A stretch of DNA of 44,432 bases from Planctomycetota bacterium (GTDB lineage: Bacteria > Planctomycetota > Planctomycetia > Planctomycetales > Planctomycetaceae): assembly GCA_030836185.1 (NCBI GenBank), contig JAURQH010000048.1, forward strand, positions 1 to 44,432. Direction: 5' to 3'. Numbering within the stretch: the stretch's first letter is position 1; each line of letters begins with the position of its first letter. This document shows positions 9,701 to 17,262 of this stretch, piece by piece. Made by a program: the position numbers and the translations under genes. A model generated the notes under the pieces. It was not told where the DNA came from. It saw nothing but the letters and a program-made list of their open reading frames with translations, and did no database searches.

Positions 9701-10576
9701 GCGACCGATGCATTGACCAATGCTCAAAAAGCACAACAAGCATCTCAAAAAGTGGTGACCGATCAACAGGCAGTCGTCAAGACAGCCGAAGCAACCCTCA
9801 AAACTCGCGATGCAGAACTCAAAACCGCACAAGACGCCCTAGCGAAAGCGAAAGCCGACCTAGAAGCCGACAAAGAGAACCCAGAGAAGGCCAAAGCCGT
9901 CGCAACTACCGAGCAACAGCTTCAAACTGCGACGAAAGCACAAGTCGATGCGACCAACGCGACGAACGCGGAGAAGCAAAAGTTGACTCAAGCTGAGGCA
10001 GATCTCAAAGTCAAAACTGAAGCAGTGACAAAAGCGGATGCCGAGAAGAAAACGACAGAAACCGCGGTCGCAACCTCTAAAGAGGTCAAAACAAAAGCAG
10101 ATGCCACCGCTAAAACTGCCGCCGACGCTTTAAAAACTGCCACAACCGCCAAAACAAATGCTGATAAAAATCTGCAAAACGTCACAAATGCCAACAAAGC
10201 AAAAAACGTGAACCTAACCGTCCCTTCGACTCCCGTTGTCCTGGTCGTGAGTGAAGCCCCTTATGAAGTCGCCATTGCTGCTCCCGATGGTGGCAATCTC
10301 AAGAAAGGCGCATCAACCGATGTAAAAGTCACTGTGAAGCGTATCCCCCGATTCGATGGCCCCGTGACAGTCACCTTACCACTTCCCCCTGGAGTGACCG
10401 GCCTCAAAGCCGACCCTTTAACAATTCCCCCCGATCAAACTGAAGGCATCCTGAAGATTCACGCCGATGGGAATGCCCCCGACGGAAAACCGACGAACTT
10501 GATCATCCGCGGGCAAGCCGATTTTCTCGGCAAAGCGTCCGTTGATGCACCATTGAGCCTCAACCTCACAAAATAA
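6719..10576 (+). CDS. large surface protein with PPC domains and two coiled-coil inserts
   Basis: A 1285-residue exported protein, function unknown. It has a signal peptide (about 1-25), an Ig-like N-terminal domain, a PPC-type beta-sandwich at about 128-240 (ENDANNTLDTAQP), an IPT-like segment, and a second PPC-type domain at about 342-480 (LEQEPNNDATHAQQ). An Ig-like domain follows, then an Ala/Lys/Gln/Glu-rich coiled coil at about 585-810, a further beta domain (about 840-945), a second coiled coil (about 950-1160) and a final Ig-like domain. The two coils contain a collinear duplicated block, 357 residues apart and about two thirds identical. AGAGG lies 6 bases before ATG 6719. The cytochrome-WD40 gene follows after 69 bp without a terminator, so the two are probably co-transcribed and may work together at the cell surface. 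Confidence 0.88.
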   Translation: MLFPAQMRIASLILLVLLLGSNLEAQVAQTSISAVSPPGAQRGQTIDVTISSGKDLDMVDKLVFSHAGITAKQKMRDQAGKQVPVTNTFELTVAADVPIGFHDVRAHGYFGISNPRTFVISDSPEVLENDANNTLDTAQPVELGHIVNGASNRAADVDFYKLTLPANYHLVTEAEAQTIDSRMRAQIELLNASGRRLERSRGGYRGDPVLDYTVKDAGEYYLKVTEFSYRGSNDYFYRLHVNSRPHIDFIIPASGQPGSNSSYTIHGRNLPGGAPSGVIIDGVELQKVTTNIAIPANPDQLKLNHNLLPAESSADVFGWRLQTPQGTSNSLSIHYADAPVILEQEPNNDATHAQQITIPTDITGQFQEKLDTDWYQFTAKAGDVYAIEAYGQRLGKQTDPRFIVEQVTVNDKGEESVKRLTDQDDVKTTIGGDDFNTRHRDPVWMLTVPADGAYRVMISDRYRENRGDAQLLYRLVIRKQTPDFRLVAFASTPNAAANQPGTTGVLSLRKGDNSYIDVLAHRIDGFNGVIDVKVENLPAGVTCPGAVIGPGTNSARLILTAAPDAEINATAIQVKGEAKIEAPQTQKELKAAVAAIKPTEDKIPALSKAVADVMPKIQAAQKKLETDRQTAEAQVKTALTSLTNAQKAQQTAQAVVTEQQKKVQAAETVLNTRNAELKTTQDALTKAKADAAADAENQDKANAVKTVEQQVQVATKNQQDATNAVNAEKQKLTQVDNDLKAKTAVATKAAADKKTADDNLKNKVTQAEAELKKIQDVLKAAQDKLTAGQKVIGDTKQKVNTLQQQLQQTAKPTTHIARTASLIWTGSQNTGENTDSRLTRSLMVSVMDDLAEFQAVVTAPSNRFEVSQSSQVLIPVKVERREGFDNNVTLTFAGFDARTSKLQVENKPLNKGETEGVRRVFIPKDSPPGAYTLYLNSQAQVSYARNPVAIAEAKATVDTAEADRKAKEEANKQAIAAQQKADADLKATEQKLKTATDALTNAQKAQQASQKVVTDQQAVVKTAEATLKTRDAELKTAQDALAKAKADLEADKENPEKAKAVATTEQQLQTATKAQVDATNATNAEKQKLTQAEADLKVKTEAVTKADAEKKTTETAVATSKEVKTKADATAKTAADALKTATTAKTNADKNLQNVTNANKAKNVNLTVPSTPVVLVVSEAPYEVAIAAPDGGNLKKGASTDVKVTVKRIPRFDGPVTVTLPLPPGVTGLKADPLTIPPDQTEGILKIHADGNAPDGKPTNLIIRGQADFLGKASVDAPLSLNLTK
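8645..8985 (+). repeat. duplicated coiled-coil block, copy 1
   Basis: This block encodes a helix beginning LTNAQKAQQ and ending near TKAAADKK. It aligns without gaps to 9716-10056 in the same gene. I count about 77 identical residues out of roughly 113. The DNA also matches closely at places, for example AATGCTCAAAAAGCACAACA in both copies. It is an internal duplication of part of the gene, not a mobile element. Confidence 0.85.
9716..10056 (+). repeat. duplicated coiled-coil block, copy 2
   Basis: Second copy of the block at 8645-8985, offset by exactly 1071 bp (357 codons). It encodes LTNAQKAQQ to about TKADAEKK. Both copies end in NAEKQKLTQ followed by an acidic/lysine stretch. The two differ mostly by conservative changes at exposed helix positions, which suggests retained coiled-coil function after duplication. 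Confidence 0.85.
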
Positions 10577-10645
10577 ACATCCCCAGCTTTCTCTTTATCA
10601 ATTTCCAACCGAGCTCTTTTGATCCACCAACACAGGTCTCAAATC

Positions 10646-13525
10646 ATGACACGTGTCTTCACTCTATTCTCCGCGATCTTACTTTCGAATCTGCTATCAG
10701 CTTCAGCGGAAGACAAACTACCAGTGATCAATCACGAGGATCCGAAACTGGGTCGACCCGTCGATTTTGAGCGGGATGTCTATCCTATTCTCGATGCCAA
10801 GTGCGTCGCCTGCCACAACGTGGCCGTTGATGAGAGCAAACTGGTACTGGAAGATGTCGAGGGAATTTTGAAGGGTGGAAAACGTGGCCCGTCTGTAATT
10901 GCAAAAAAACCGGACGAAAGTTGGTTATTCAAAATGGCTGCCCGAATAGATGGTCCTGCCATGCCCCCACAACCAAACTCCGTCGAGGCTCCACCGTTAT
11001 CTCCTAAAGAGTTAGGCATCATTCGACAGTGGATTATCGAGGGAGCGGCTGCAGGCAGCGGCGCAGCAAAGATGGTCATCAATTGGGGACCAGTCCCTCC
11101 AGAGATTCAATCAAGTTACAGCTTGGCCCTCTCTCCCTATACACGTTTGGCTGCCGTTGCACGAGCTAACCAAATTCATGTCTACGACATCGCCAGTCAA
11201 AAACAGATCAACCAACTGACAGACTCTGCACTCGCAGGGTTGAAGTTCAACGAACAGCCTCTTTATCCCAAAGGAGCCGCCCATCAAGACTTCGTCCACG
11301 CTCTGGCATTTCATCCGTCTGGAAAAATGTTGGCCAGTAGCGGATACCGCGTGATCAAACTATGGGAGCAACCACAAAACGTACGTCTGTGGGAAAGCCC
11401 CGCACTCAGCGGCGAAATCACCGCTTCCGCGATCTCCGCGGATCGTAAATTCATCGCAAGCGGGCTCTCAGATGGAAGGGTATTGCTAATTGATGCGGCC
11501 ACTGGAAAGACGCTACGCGAGTTCCCCGGATTGACGACTGCCGTAACAGGCGTTGCGTTCAAACCGGATGTATCCCAGATCATTGCAGGAAGCCACGACA
11601 AAAAGACCATCGCCTGGAATGTTGCTGACGCTGCTGTTGTGGGAGAAATTGTCACACCCGTTGAAATCGAATCCCTCATCATCAATAAGGACGGCAATCG
11701 TCTCGTGACGGGGCATCGTGACAATATGATTCGCGTTTGGGAGATGCCGGGAGTCGCCAAACCCAAAGAGGGTGAGACCGACATCAAACCACTCGCCGAA
11801 CTGAAAGGGCACAGCCAACCCATCACCACGCTGGTCGCGCATCCAACCGATGCCAATCAATACCTCTCAGGATCTGCAGACAAAACCGCCCGCCTTTGGC
11901 GTCTCGACAACGGCCAGAACCTCCGCACGTTTACCCACAATGCAGCAGTCCACGATTCTGATATTTCGTCCGATGGAACTCAAGTTGTGACAGCCGGGCA
12001 GGATGGTTTCGCACGTGTTTGGCGTGCCGATAATGGGCAGAAAATCGCAGAGGTCTCAGGAGATTTGACGGCAATCCACGATCAGGTACTCAAAGCGGAA
12101 ACAGCATCTGTCGCCAAACAGAAAGTAACCCTTGCCGATGCTGCCGTCAAAGCGGATGAAAAATCTGTCACCGAGCGAACTGAAGCCCTGAAAAAAGCAA
12201 ACGAAGCTGTCACCGAGGTCGATAAAAAACTGAAAGAAGCACAAGACAAAGTCCCACCGGCGCAAGAGGTCGTCAACAAAGCCAAAACCGAATTCGAGGC
12301 CAAAAAAGATGACAAAGCCTTAGAAAAGAAACTGAAAGACGCGGAAACAGCTCTTACGAAAGTCCAAGACGAATTGAAAAAAGCGGAAGAAGCGAAGAAA
12401 GTCGCCGACAATGCCGTCAAACTTTCAGGTCAGTCTCTCAAAAAATCACAAGCCTCGTTAGAAGAACGCAAGAAAACTCTCGAAACGGCGACTCAACAAC
12501 AAACAGCCGCCGATAACGAATCCAAAGCCGCAACTGAAACACTGAAAACAAGCGTCAAGCCAATTCAGTCTGTCGCGTTTTCCCCAGACGGAAAATCATT
12601 CGCAACGGGTGTAGAGAGCGGTCACTGGACAACCTGGAATAGCGCAGATGGGCAGGGCATAGACACTTTTCAACGCTCTCAAGCCCCAGTCACATCGATC
12701 GTATTTGTTTCAGAGACAACGGTTCTCACAGCAGGGAAGGACAAACAGTTTGCCACCTGGAATACACAGCCTGATTGGCAATTGATCGCCCGACTCGGAC
12801 CACCGGCCGACAAACCACTCGATATCGCAGATTCTGTCCTTGAAGACCGCGTCGTTTCACTCGATTTCAGTCCTGATGGAAAATGGCTCGCGTCGGGTGG
12901 TGGAGAACCATCACGGAGCGGAGAGCTCATCCTCTGGGACATCGAGAAGCGTACTGTGAAACAAAAGTTCGAGGAGGCACACAGTGATACCGTTTTAGGC
13001 GTCGAGTTTTCTCACGACGGACAATTTCTCGTTTCGGGTTCTGCCGACAAATTCGCCAAAATTTTCTCTGCGACGACGGGGCAATTAGTCCGTGCGTACG
13101 AAGGACACACTCATCATGTGATGGATGTCACCATCAAGAAGGATAACTCTGAACTTGCGACTGCAGGTGCCGACAACGCGATTAAAATTTGGAATGCAGA
13201 AACAGGCGAACAAAAACGAACCATCAGCAACTACTCCAAGCAAGTGACGGCCATCCAGTACGAAGGTGATAAGGATAATATATTGAGCTGTGGTGGCGAT
13301 AAGACTGTCCGCTATCATCGCACACCCAATGGACAGAACTTTCGCAATTTTGGGGGAGCGACCGACTATCAATATGCCTCGGCCGTGTCCCGTGACGGCA
13401 AGCTAGTTCTTGCCGCAGGAAATGATGGAATTCTGCGTCTCTGGAATGGCACGAACGGACAGGCAATCGCAACTCTGGAGCCGCCAAAAGCTGAAGTAAC
13501 TCAGCCGGTTTCCACTCAAAAATAA
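10646..13525 (+). CDS. planctomycete cytochrome-WD40 protein with coiled-coil insert
   Basis: A 959-residue exported protein. After a signal peptide (TRVFTLFSAILLSNLLSASA) it has a PSCyt1-type cytochrome module (DFERDVYPILDAKCVACHN; CxxCH for covalent haem), ending in IRQWIIEGA. WD40 repeats follow (for example HPSGKMLASSGYRVIKLW, SGSADKTARLWRLDNG, AGQDGFARVWRADNG). An Ala/Lys/Glu coiled coil of about 160 residues interrupts the propeller at about 472-635, and more WD40 repeats run to the end (FSPDGKWLASGG, SGSADKFAKIF, AGADNAIKIWNAETG). ATG 10646 is chosen over TTG 10619 because it starts directly at the signal peptide; the ribosome binding site is weak. The insert resembles those in the preceding gene in composition and may mediate assembly with it. 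Function is unknown. Confidence 0.88.
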   Translation: MTRVFTLFSAILLSNLLSASAEDKLPVINHEDPKLGRPVDFERDVYPILDAKCVACHNVAVDESKLVLEDVEGILKGGKRGPSVIAKKPDESWLFKMAARIDGPAMPPQPNSVEAPPLSPKELGIIRQWIIEGAAAGSGAAKMVINWGPVPPEIQSSYSLALSPYTRLAAVARANQIHVYDIASQKQINQLTDSALAGLKFNEQPLYPKGAAHQDFVHALAFHPSGKMLASSGYRVIKLWEQPQNVRLWESPALSGEITASAISADRKFIASGLSDGRVLLIDAATGKTLREFPGLTTAVTGVAFKPDVSQIIAGSHDKKTIAWNVADAAVVGEIVTPVEIESLIINKDGNRLVTGHRDNMIRVWEMPGVAKPKEGETDIKPLAELKGHSQPITTLVAHPTDANQYLSGSADKTARLWRLDNGQNLRTFTHNAAVHDSDISSDGTQVVTAGQDGFARVWRADNGQKIAEVSGDLTAIHDQVLKAETASVAKQKVTLADAAVKADEKSVTERTEALKKANEAVTEVDKKLKEAQDKVPPAQEVVNKAKTEFEAKKDDKALEKKLKDAETALTKVQDELKKAEEAKKVADNAVKLSGQSLKKSQASLEERKKTLETATQQQTAADNESKAATETLKTSVKPIQSVAFSPDGKSFATGVESGHWTTWNSADGQGIDTFQRSQAPVTSIVFVSETTVLTAGKDKQFATWNTQPDWQLIARLGPPADKPLDIADSVLEDRVVSLDFSPDGKWLASGGGEPSRSGELILWDIEKRTVKQKFEEAHSDTVLGVEFSHDGQFLVSGSADKFAKIFSATTGQLVRAYEGHTHHVMDVTIKKDNSELATAGADNAIKIWNAETGEQKRTISNYSKQVTAIQYEGDKDNILSCGGDKTVRYHRTPNGQNFRNFGGATDYQYASAVSRDGKLVLAAGNDGILRLWNGTNGQAIATLEPPKAEVTQPVSTQK

Positions 13526-13637
13526 TCGCGACACTGGACTAATTGGTCGAACTTGATTGGCTTGCAGTCTCCTACGCGAATCGCGACACCTAGAGTCCGT
13601 AAACACTTATTTGTCGACGAAAACCACGAGAATCCAC

Positions 13638-14918
13638 ATGTCTCAAGAACTTTATCAACGTCTGCTGGCCGAACTCGAATCACTCGTCCTGATCGATCCT
13701 CACACCCATATCAACCCCCATTCTGCGGCCTCCACTACGCTGGCAGACATCATGGGGTATCACTACTACACAGAGCTGGCTCATTCTGCCGGTTTGCCCA
13801 AAGAGCAAATCGAACAACCGGGAATTGAGCCCAAAGAAAAAGTCGGTCGACTGGTCGAGAAACTGCATACACTGGAGAACACCGCACAGGTGAGCTGGTT
13901 GTTAGAAATTTGCCGGGAGTTTTTCGACTTTGATGAAGAAATGCTAACACCCGACAACTGGGAAACAGTCTATGACACGGCACTCCATAAAATGGCTCAA
14001 CCTGACTGGGAAGAGCAGGTTCTCAAGCAGAGCAAATTAGAGAAAGTTTTTCTGACCAATGACTTTGACGATCCATTGGAAGGATTTGACACCTCGCTGT
14101 ACATCCCTTGTCTGCGTACTGATGATCTCGTCTTCCATCTGACAAAACCTGAAACGCAACAACGATTGCAAAAGGCCACCGGCCTCGGTTGCGGATCCGC
14201 TGACGAACTGAAATCTGCCATCGGTAAACTGTTCGAACACTTCACTGCAAACAATGTAAAGGCGTGTGCGATTTCATTACCTCCCGACTTCGCACCCGCC
14301 CCCATTGACGGGGCTCGTGCAAACACGGTCGTCACGAAAGCCGGGCAAGGAAGTGAGCTGTCAGCCGATGAAGCCCGCGATTTGTCCTGCTTTGTCTTCT
14401 GGACACTTGCAGAATACTGTTCCGAATACAAACTTCCCTTCGACTTGATGATTGGCGTCAATCGAAGAGTCTACGAAGAGGGTGTCTTCCAGGGACAGGA
14501 TCTGTACGACAAACGGACATCGTTGATCCTGTACTCAAAATTATTCAATGCGTTTCCGCAGGTCACTTTTCCCGTTTCGGTGCTGGCTCAAACCAGTAAT
14601 CAGGAACTCGTCAGTTACAGTTGGATTTTCCCCAACGTCGTCACCAACGGTCATTGGTGGTACTCCAATATTCCAGCTTATATCGAACTCGATTGCCGTA
14701 GTCGCCTCCAGGCGGTCCCACAAACCAAGCAAATTGGTTACTACAGCGATATGTATAAACTCGAATTCGCCTTGCCCAAATTTGCCATGTACCGACGAAT
14801 CCTCGCCAAAGTCCTCTCTGAAGACTTTGTACAAGGACGCGGATGGTCGGAAGAAAAAGCCGTCTCATTAGGGCATTTAACCTTGAGAGGCAACGTCGAA
14901 ACGATTTTCAAAATGTGA
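13638..14918 (+). CDS. uronate-isomerase-like (UxaC-related) amidohydrolase-fold protein
   Basis: A 426-residue protein related to glucuronate isomerase in the amidohydrolase superfamily. The metal-binding H22 and H24 are in LIDPHTHI, the LTNDFDDP segment matches the strand-borne TTDDP motif of UxaC, and NGHWWYSNIP matches the family's WWF-type motif. True UxaC is about 470 residues, so this is a shorter, diverged relative; the substrate cannot be read from sequence. ATG 13638 (MSQELYQ) is preferred to TTG 13557 because similarity begins there. The gap of 112 bp from the WD40 gene contains no visible terminator, but function gives no reason to link them. Confidence 0.75.
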   Translation: MSQELYQRLLAELESLVLIDPHTHINPHSAASTTLADIMGYHYYTELAHSAGLPKEQIEQPGIEPKEKVGRLVEKLHTLENTAQVSWLLEICREFFDFDEEMLTPDNWETVYDTALHKMAQPDWEEQVLKQSKLEKVFLTNDFDDPLEGFDTSLYIPCLRTDDLVFHLTKPETQQRLQKATGLGCGSADELKSAIGKLFEHFTANNVKACAISLPPDFAPAPIDGARANTVVTKAGQGSELSADEARDLSCFVFWTLAEYCSEYKLPFDLMIGVNRRVYEEGVFQGQDLYDKRTSLILYSKLFNAFPQVTFPVSVLAQTSNQELVSYSWIFPNVVTNGHWWYSNIPAYIELDCRSRLQAVPQTKQIGYYSDMYKLEFALPKFAMYRRILAKVLSEDFVQGRGWSEEKAVSLGHLTLRGNVETIFKM

Positions 14919-14940
14919 TCTCGATATACTCTGACGGTCC

Positions 14941-14966
14941 GTTGTTGTATTAAGTTGTTGTATTAA
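14941..14966. repeat. perfect 13-bp tandem duplication
   Basis: GTTGTTGTATTAA occurs twice head to tail at 14941-14953 and 14954-14966, in the intergenic region 86 bp upstream of the FHA-GAF-PP2C gene. It may alter promoter spacing or simply be a recent slippage event. Confidence 0.9.
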
Positions 14967-15052
14967 TACGTGCAGATCGGTAATTGCGTCACCTTTGCTC
15001 GCAGCTTAGAATATACCGATTCTTTCTTTCCTTTTTTGCGGAACGACCTCTC

Positions 15053-16702
15053 ATGTCGAAACTGGTTCTCTTACAAGGCGGACAAGCCACTCCATTTGCA
15101 CTCACGGAAGAGCAAAATGTGATTGGCAGACTTCCAGAATGCGCGATTCAACTACAATCGAACATGGTCTCTCGGAAACACGCTGAAGTTGCCAAGTCCG
15201 ACGGCAAATTTCTGGTCAGAGATCTCGGTAGTGGTAACGGCACATTCCTCAATGGAAAGAAAGTTGAAACCCCAACAGCGTTGAAGCACAACGATCGACT
15301 GAAAGTCGGCCCGATGCTGTTTCGTTTTGAAACCGACGAGCCACAACCTCCGGCTGCCGAAATTCAAGAATCTGATTTTCTCGCCGATGATTCTGAAGGC
15401 TCGACGATCATGGCGACAGCCACCAACCTCGATGGCTTCGGTATGCTGGATGTTGCTCCTGAGGCAAAGCTGAAGGGGGTTCTTGAAATCAGCCGCAATC
15501 TAGCGGGGTCTGTGGAAATTGACAAGATTCTTCCCAAGATTCTTGATACTCTTTTCCGTATTTTTCCCGGATCAGATCGTGGATCAATTGTCTTGAAAGA
15601 CTCCGAGTCGGGAACACTCCGCCCCGCGGCCCAAAAGCATCGAAATCCCACAGAAGACGAAACCGTTAAACTCAGTCGTACTGTTTTGAACAAAGTGATT
15701 CAAGAGAAGGCAGGGATTCTCTCTGCTGATGCAAGTAGTGACCAACAATTTAGCGCGGCGGAATCGATTTCTGCACTTTCGATTCGATCCATGATGTGCG
15801 TGCCAATCATTGATCTCGAAGGAGAGGCAATTGGCGCAATCAATATTGACACGCAAAACCCCATTTCTCAGTTCAAACAAGAAGATCTCGAGATCCTCTT
15901 AGCCATCGCCGGACAAGCAGGCATCACTATTGCCAACGCCAGACTCTACGAGTCATTTCTGCAAAAACAAAAGCAGGACAGCGAAATGCAAATCGCACAA
16001 AACGTCCAGGTCGCATTGCTACCCGAGAGCCTTCCCGAAATCGAAGGCTACTCGTTCTTCGCCTCTTACGAATCTGCTCAAGCGGTGGGGGGAGACTACT
16101 ACGACTGCTTTAAGCTTCCCGACAACCGTGTTGTGGTTTCATTTGGAGATGTGGCGGGGAAGGGGGTTCCCGCATCGTTAGTAATGTCTCGGATCGCAAG
16201 TGTCGTGCAATGCACTCTGAAACACGAAACCGATGTGCAACAAGCCATGCTCACAATTAATGACTTGATGAGTTCACATAGTATCGATGGGCGATTTGTC
16301 ACGTATGTACTCTGTGTCATCGATCTGAATTCACACGAAATCACCTTCGCGAACGGAGGCCACATGTGTCCGATCGTCCGTAAGGCCGATGGCTCGCTCA
16401 TCGAAATTGGCGAGGAAGAAATTGGCATCCCGGTCGGAATTATGGAAGGCTATCCGTATGAAATAGTGAAATACACTCTCAATCCGGGAGAGACCGTTGT
16501 GATTTATACCGACGGCGTCAGTGAAGCCATGAATTCCAAAGAAGAGCTTTATGGAATGGAACGGCTCAATGAAATCGTCTCACACAACAGTAGCGACCCC
16601 GAAGAACTGGGAATTGTCATTCGCGAAGATGTTCGTAAACATGCGGGCGGATTCCCTCAAAACGACGACATTACCCTAATGACGTTTGGAAGAACGGAAT
16701 GA
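15053..16702 (+). CDS. FHA-GAF-PP2C (RsbU-type) serine phosphatase
   Basis: A 549-residue cytosolic signalling protein. An FHA domain (about 1-90; VIGRLPECAI, NMVSRKHAEV, DLGSGNGTFLNGKK) should bind phosphothreonine peptides. A GAF sensor domain (about 145-305; CVPIIDLEGEAIGAINIDTQ) follows. A SpoIIE/PP2C-type phosphatase domain (about 310-549) has AVGGDYYDCFKL, SFGDVAGKGVPASLVMSR, ANGGHMCP, IYTDGVSEAMN and NDDITLM, the metal-coordinating aspartates being present. Such proteins typically dephosphorylate anti-sigma antagonist proteins in partner-switching pathways. ATG 15053 (MSKLVLLQGG) is chosen over TTG 14984 as FHA similarity begins immediately. No partner anti-sigma antagonist or kinase gene is adjacent; the ECF pair at 19003-20194 is of a different type. 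Confidence 0.92.
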   Translation: MSKLVLLQGGQATPFALTEEQNVIGRLPECAIQLQSNMVSRKHAEVAKSDGKFLVRDLGSGNGTFLNGKKVETPTALKHNDRLKVGPMLFRFETDEPQPPAAEIQESDFLADDSEGSTIMATATNLDGFGMLDVAPEAKLKGVLEISRNLAGSVEIDKILPKILDTLFRIFPGSDRGSIVLKDSESGTLRPAAQKHRNPTEDETVKLSRTVLNKVIQEKAGILSADASSDQQFSAAESISALSIRSMMCVPIIDLEGEAIGAINIDTQNPISQFKQEDLEILLAIAGQAGITIANARLYESFLQKQKQDSEMQIAQNVQVALLPESLPEIEGYSFFASYESAQAVGGDYYDCFKLPDNRVVVSFGDVAGKGVPASLVMSRIASVVQCTLKHETDVQQAMLTINDLMSSHSIDGRFVTYVLCVIDLNSHEITFANGGHMCPIVRKADGSLIEIGEEEIGIPVGIMEGYPYEIVKYTLNPGETVVIYTDGVSEAMNSKEELYGMERLNEIVSHNSSDPEELGIVIREDVRKHAGGFPQNDDITLMTFGRTE

Positions 16703-16721
16703 TGATTCCTCCAAGTGCGAA

Positions 16722-17027
16722 TCAGGGATTCATCCGTTTTTCGTGATTGATCTCTGAAGGTTCAGCGACTTTGAGATAGCCCAATGCATTAAGGACTTCC
16801 AGGACTTCACTCCAAGTCGGAAACTGACGACCACTCAATCGTTTGTAGTCGTCCATAGCCTTCATGAACTCGACTTCTTCCGCGTCATAGTCACGTTCGC
16901 AAGTTGTTGGGTCGATCTGTTTTCGACGTTCCTGCTTTCCATCCTCCGGCCCACGATCCTCTCTCCGTCGATCAACTTTCAACACTCCGTCGGACACTTT
17001 ACTCTTGGATTTCGTCTCGACATTCAT
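16722..17027 (-). CDS. conserved small hypothetical protein
   Basis: A 101-residue, highly charged, soluble protein with no signal peptide. The N-terminal half is a polar linker ([19 protein letters not shown]). The C-terminal half has a compact predicted helical motif ([37 protein letters not shown]), a pattern I associate from memory with small planctomycete proteins of unknown function. GGAG lies nine bases before ATG 17027; an in-frame ATG at 17042 lacks such a site. It converges on the phosphatase gene with a 19-bp gap. Confidence 0.7.
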   Translation of the reverse strand: MNVETKSKSKVSDGVLKVDRRREDRGPEDGKQERRKQIDPTTCERDYDAEEVEFMKAMDDYKRLSGRQFPTWSEVLEVLNALGYLKVAEPSEINHEKRMNP

Positions 17028-17262
17028 GGTTGGTTGCTCCATTGGTCATACTGGAATTCTCAAGGTAAGTGCCCAGATTTTTGACAACTCACCATTCCGA
17101 ATGAGTCAACCGGATACTGCCGGATGACGTCGCTCAACAAGTATGACACGAATACTTTTGCACGCCAGAACATTTTACAGATTAAGGGGTTACCACCCAC
17201 CGCCACTCAGGGATTCCCCTATCGCAAATGAGATTGTTATAGGATTTACGCGGCATTGATGA

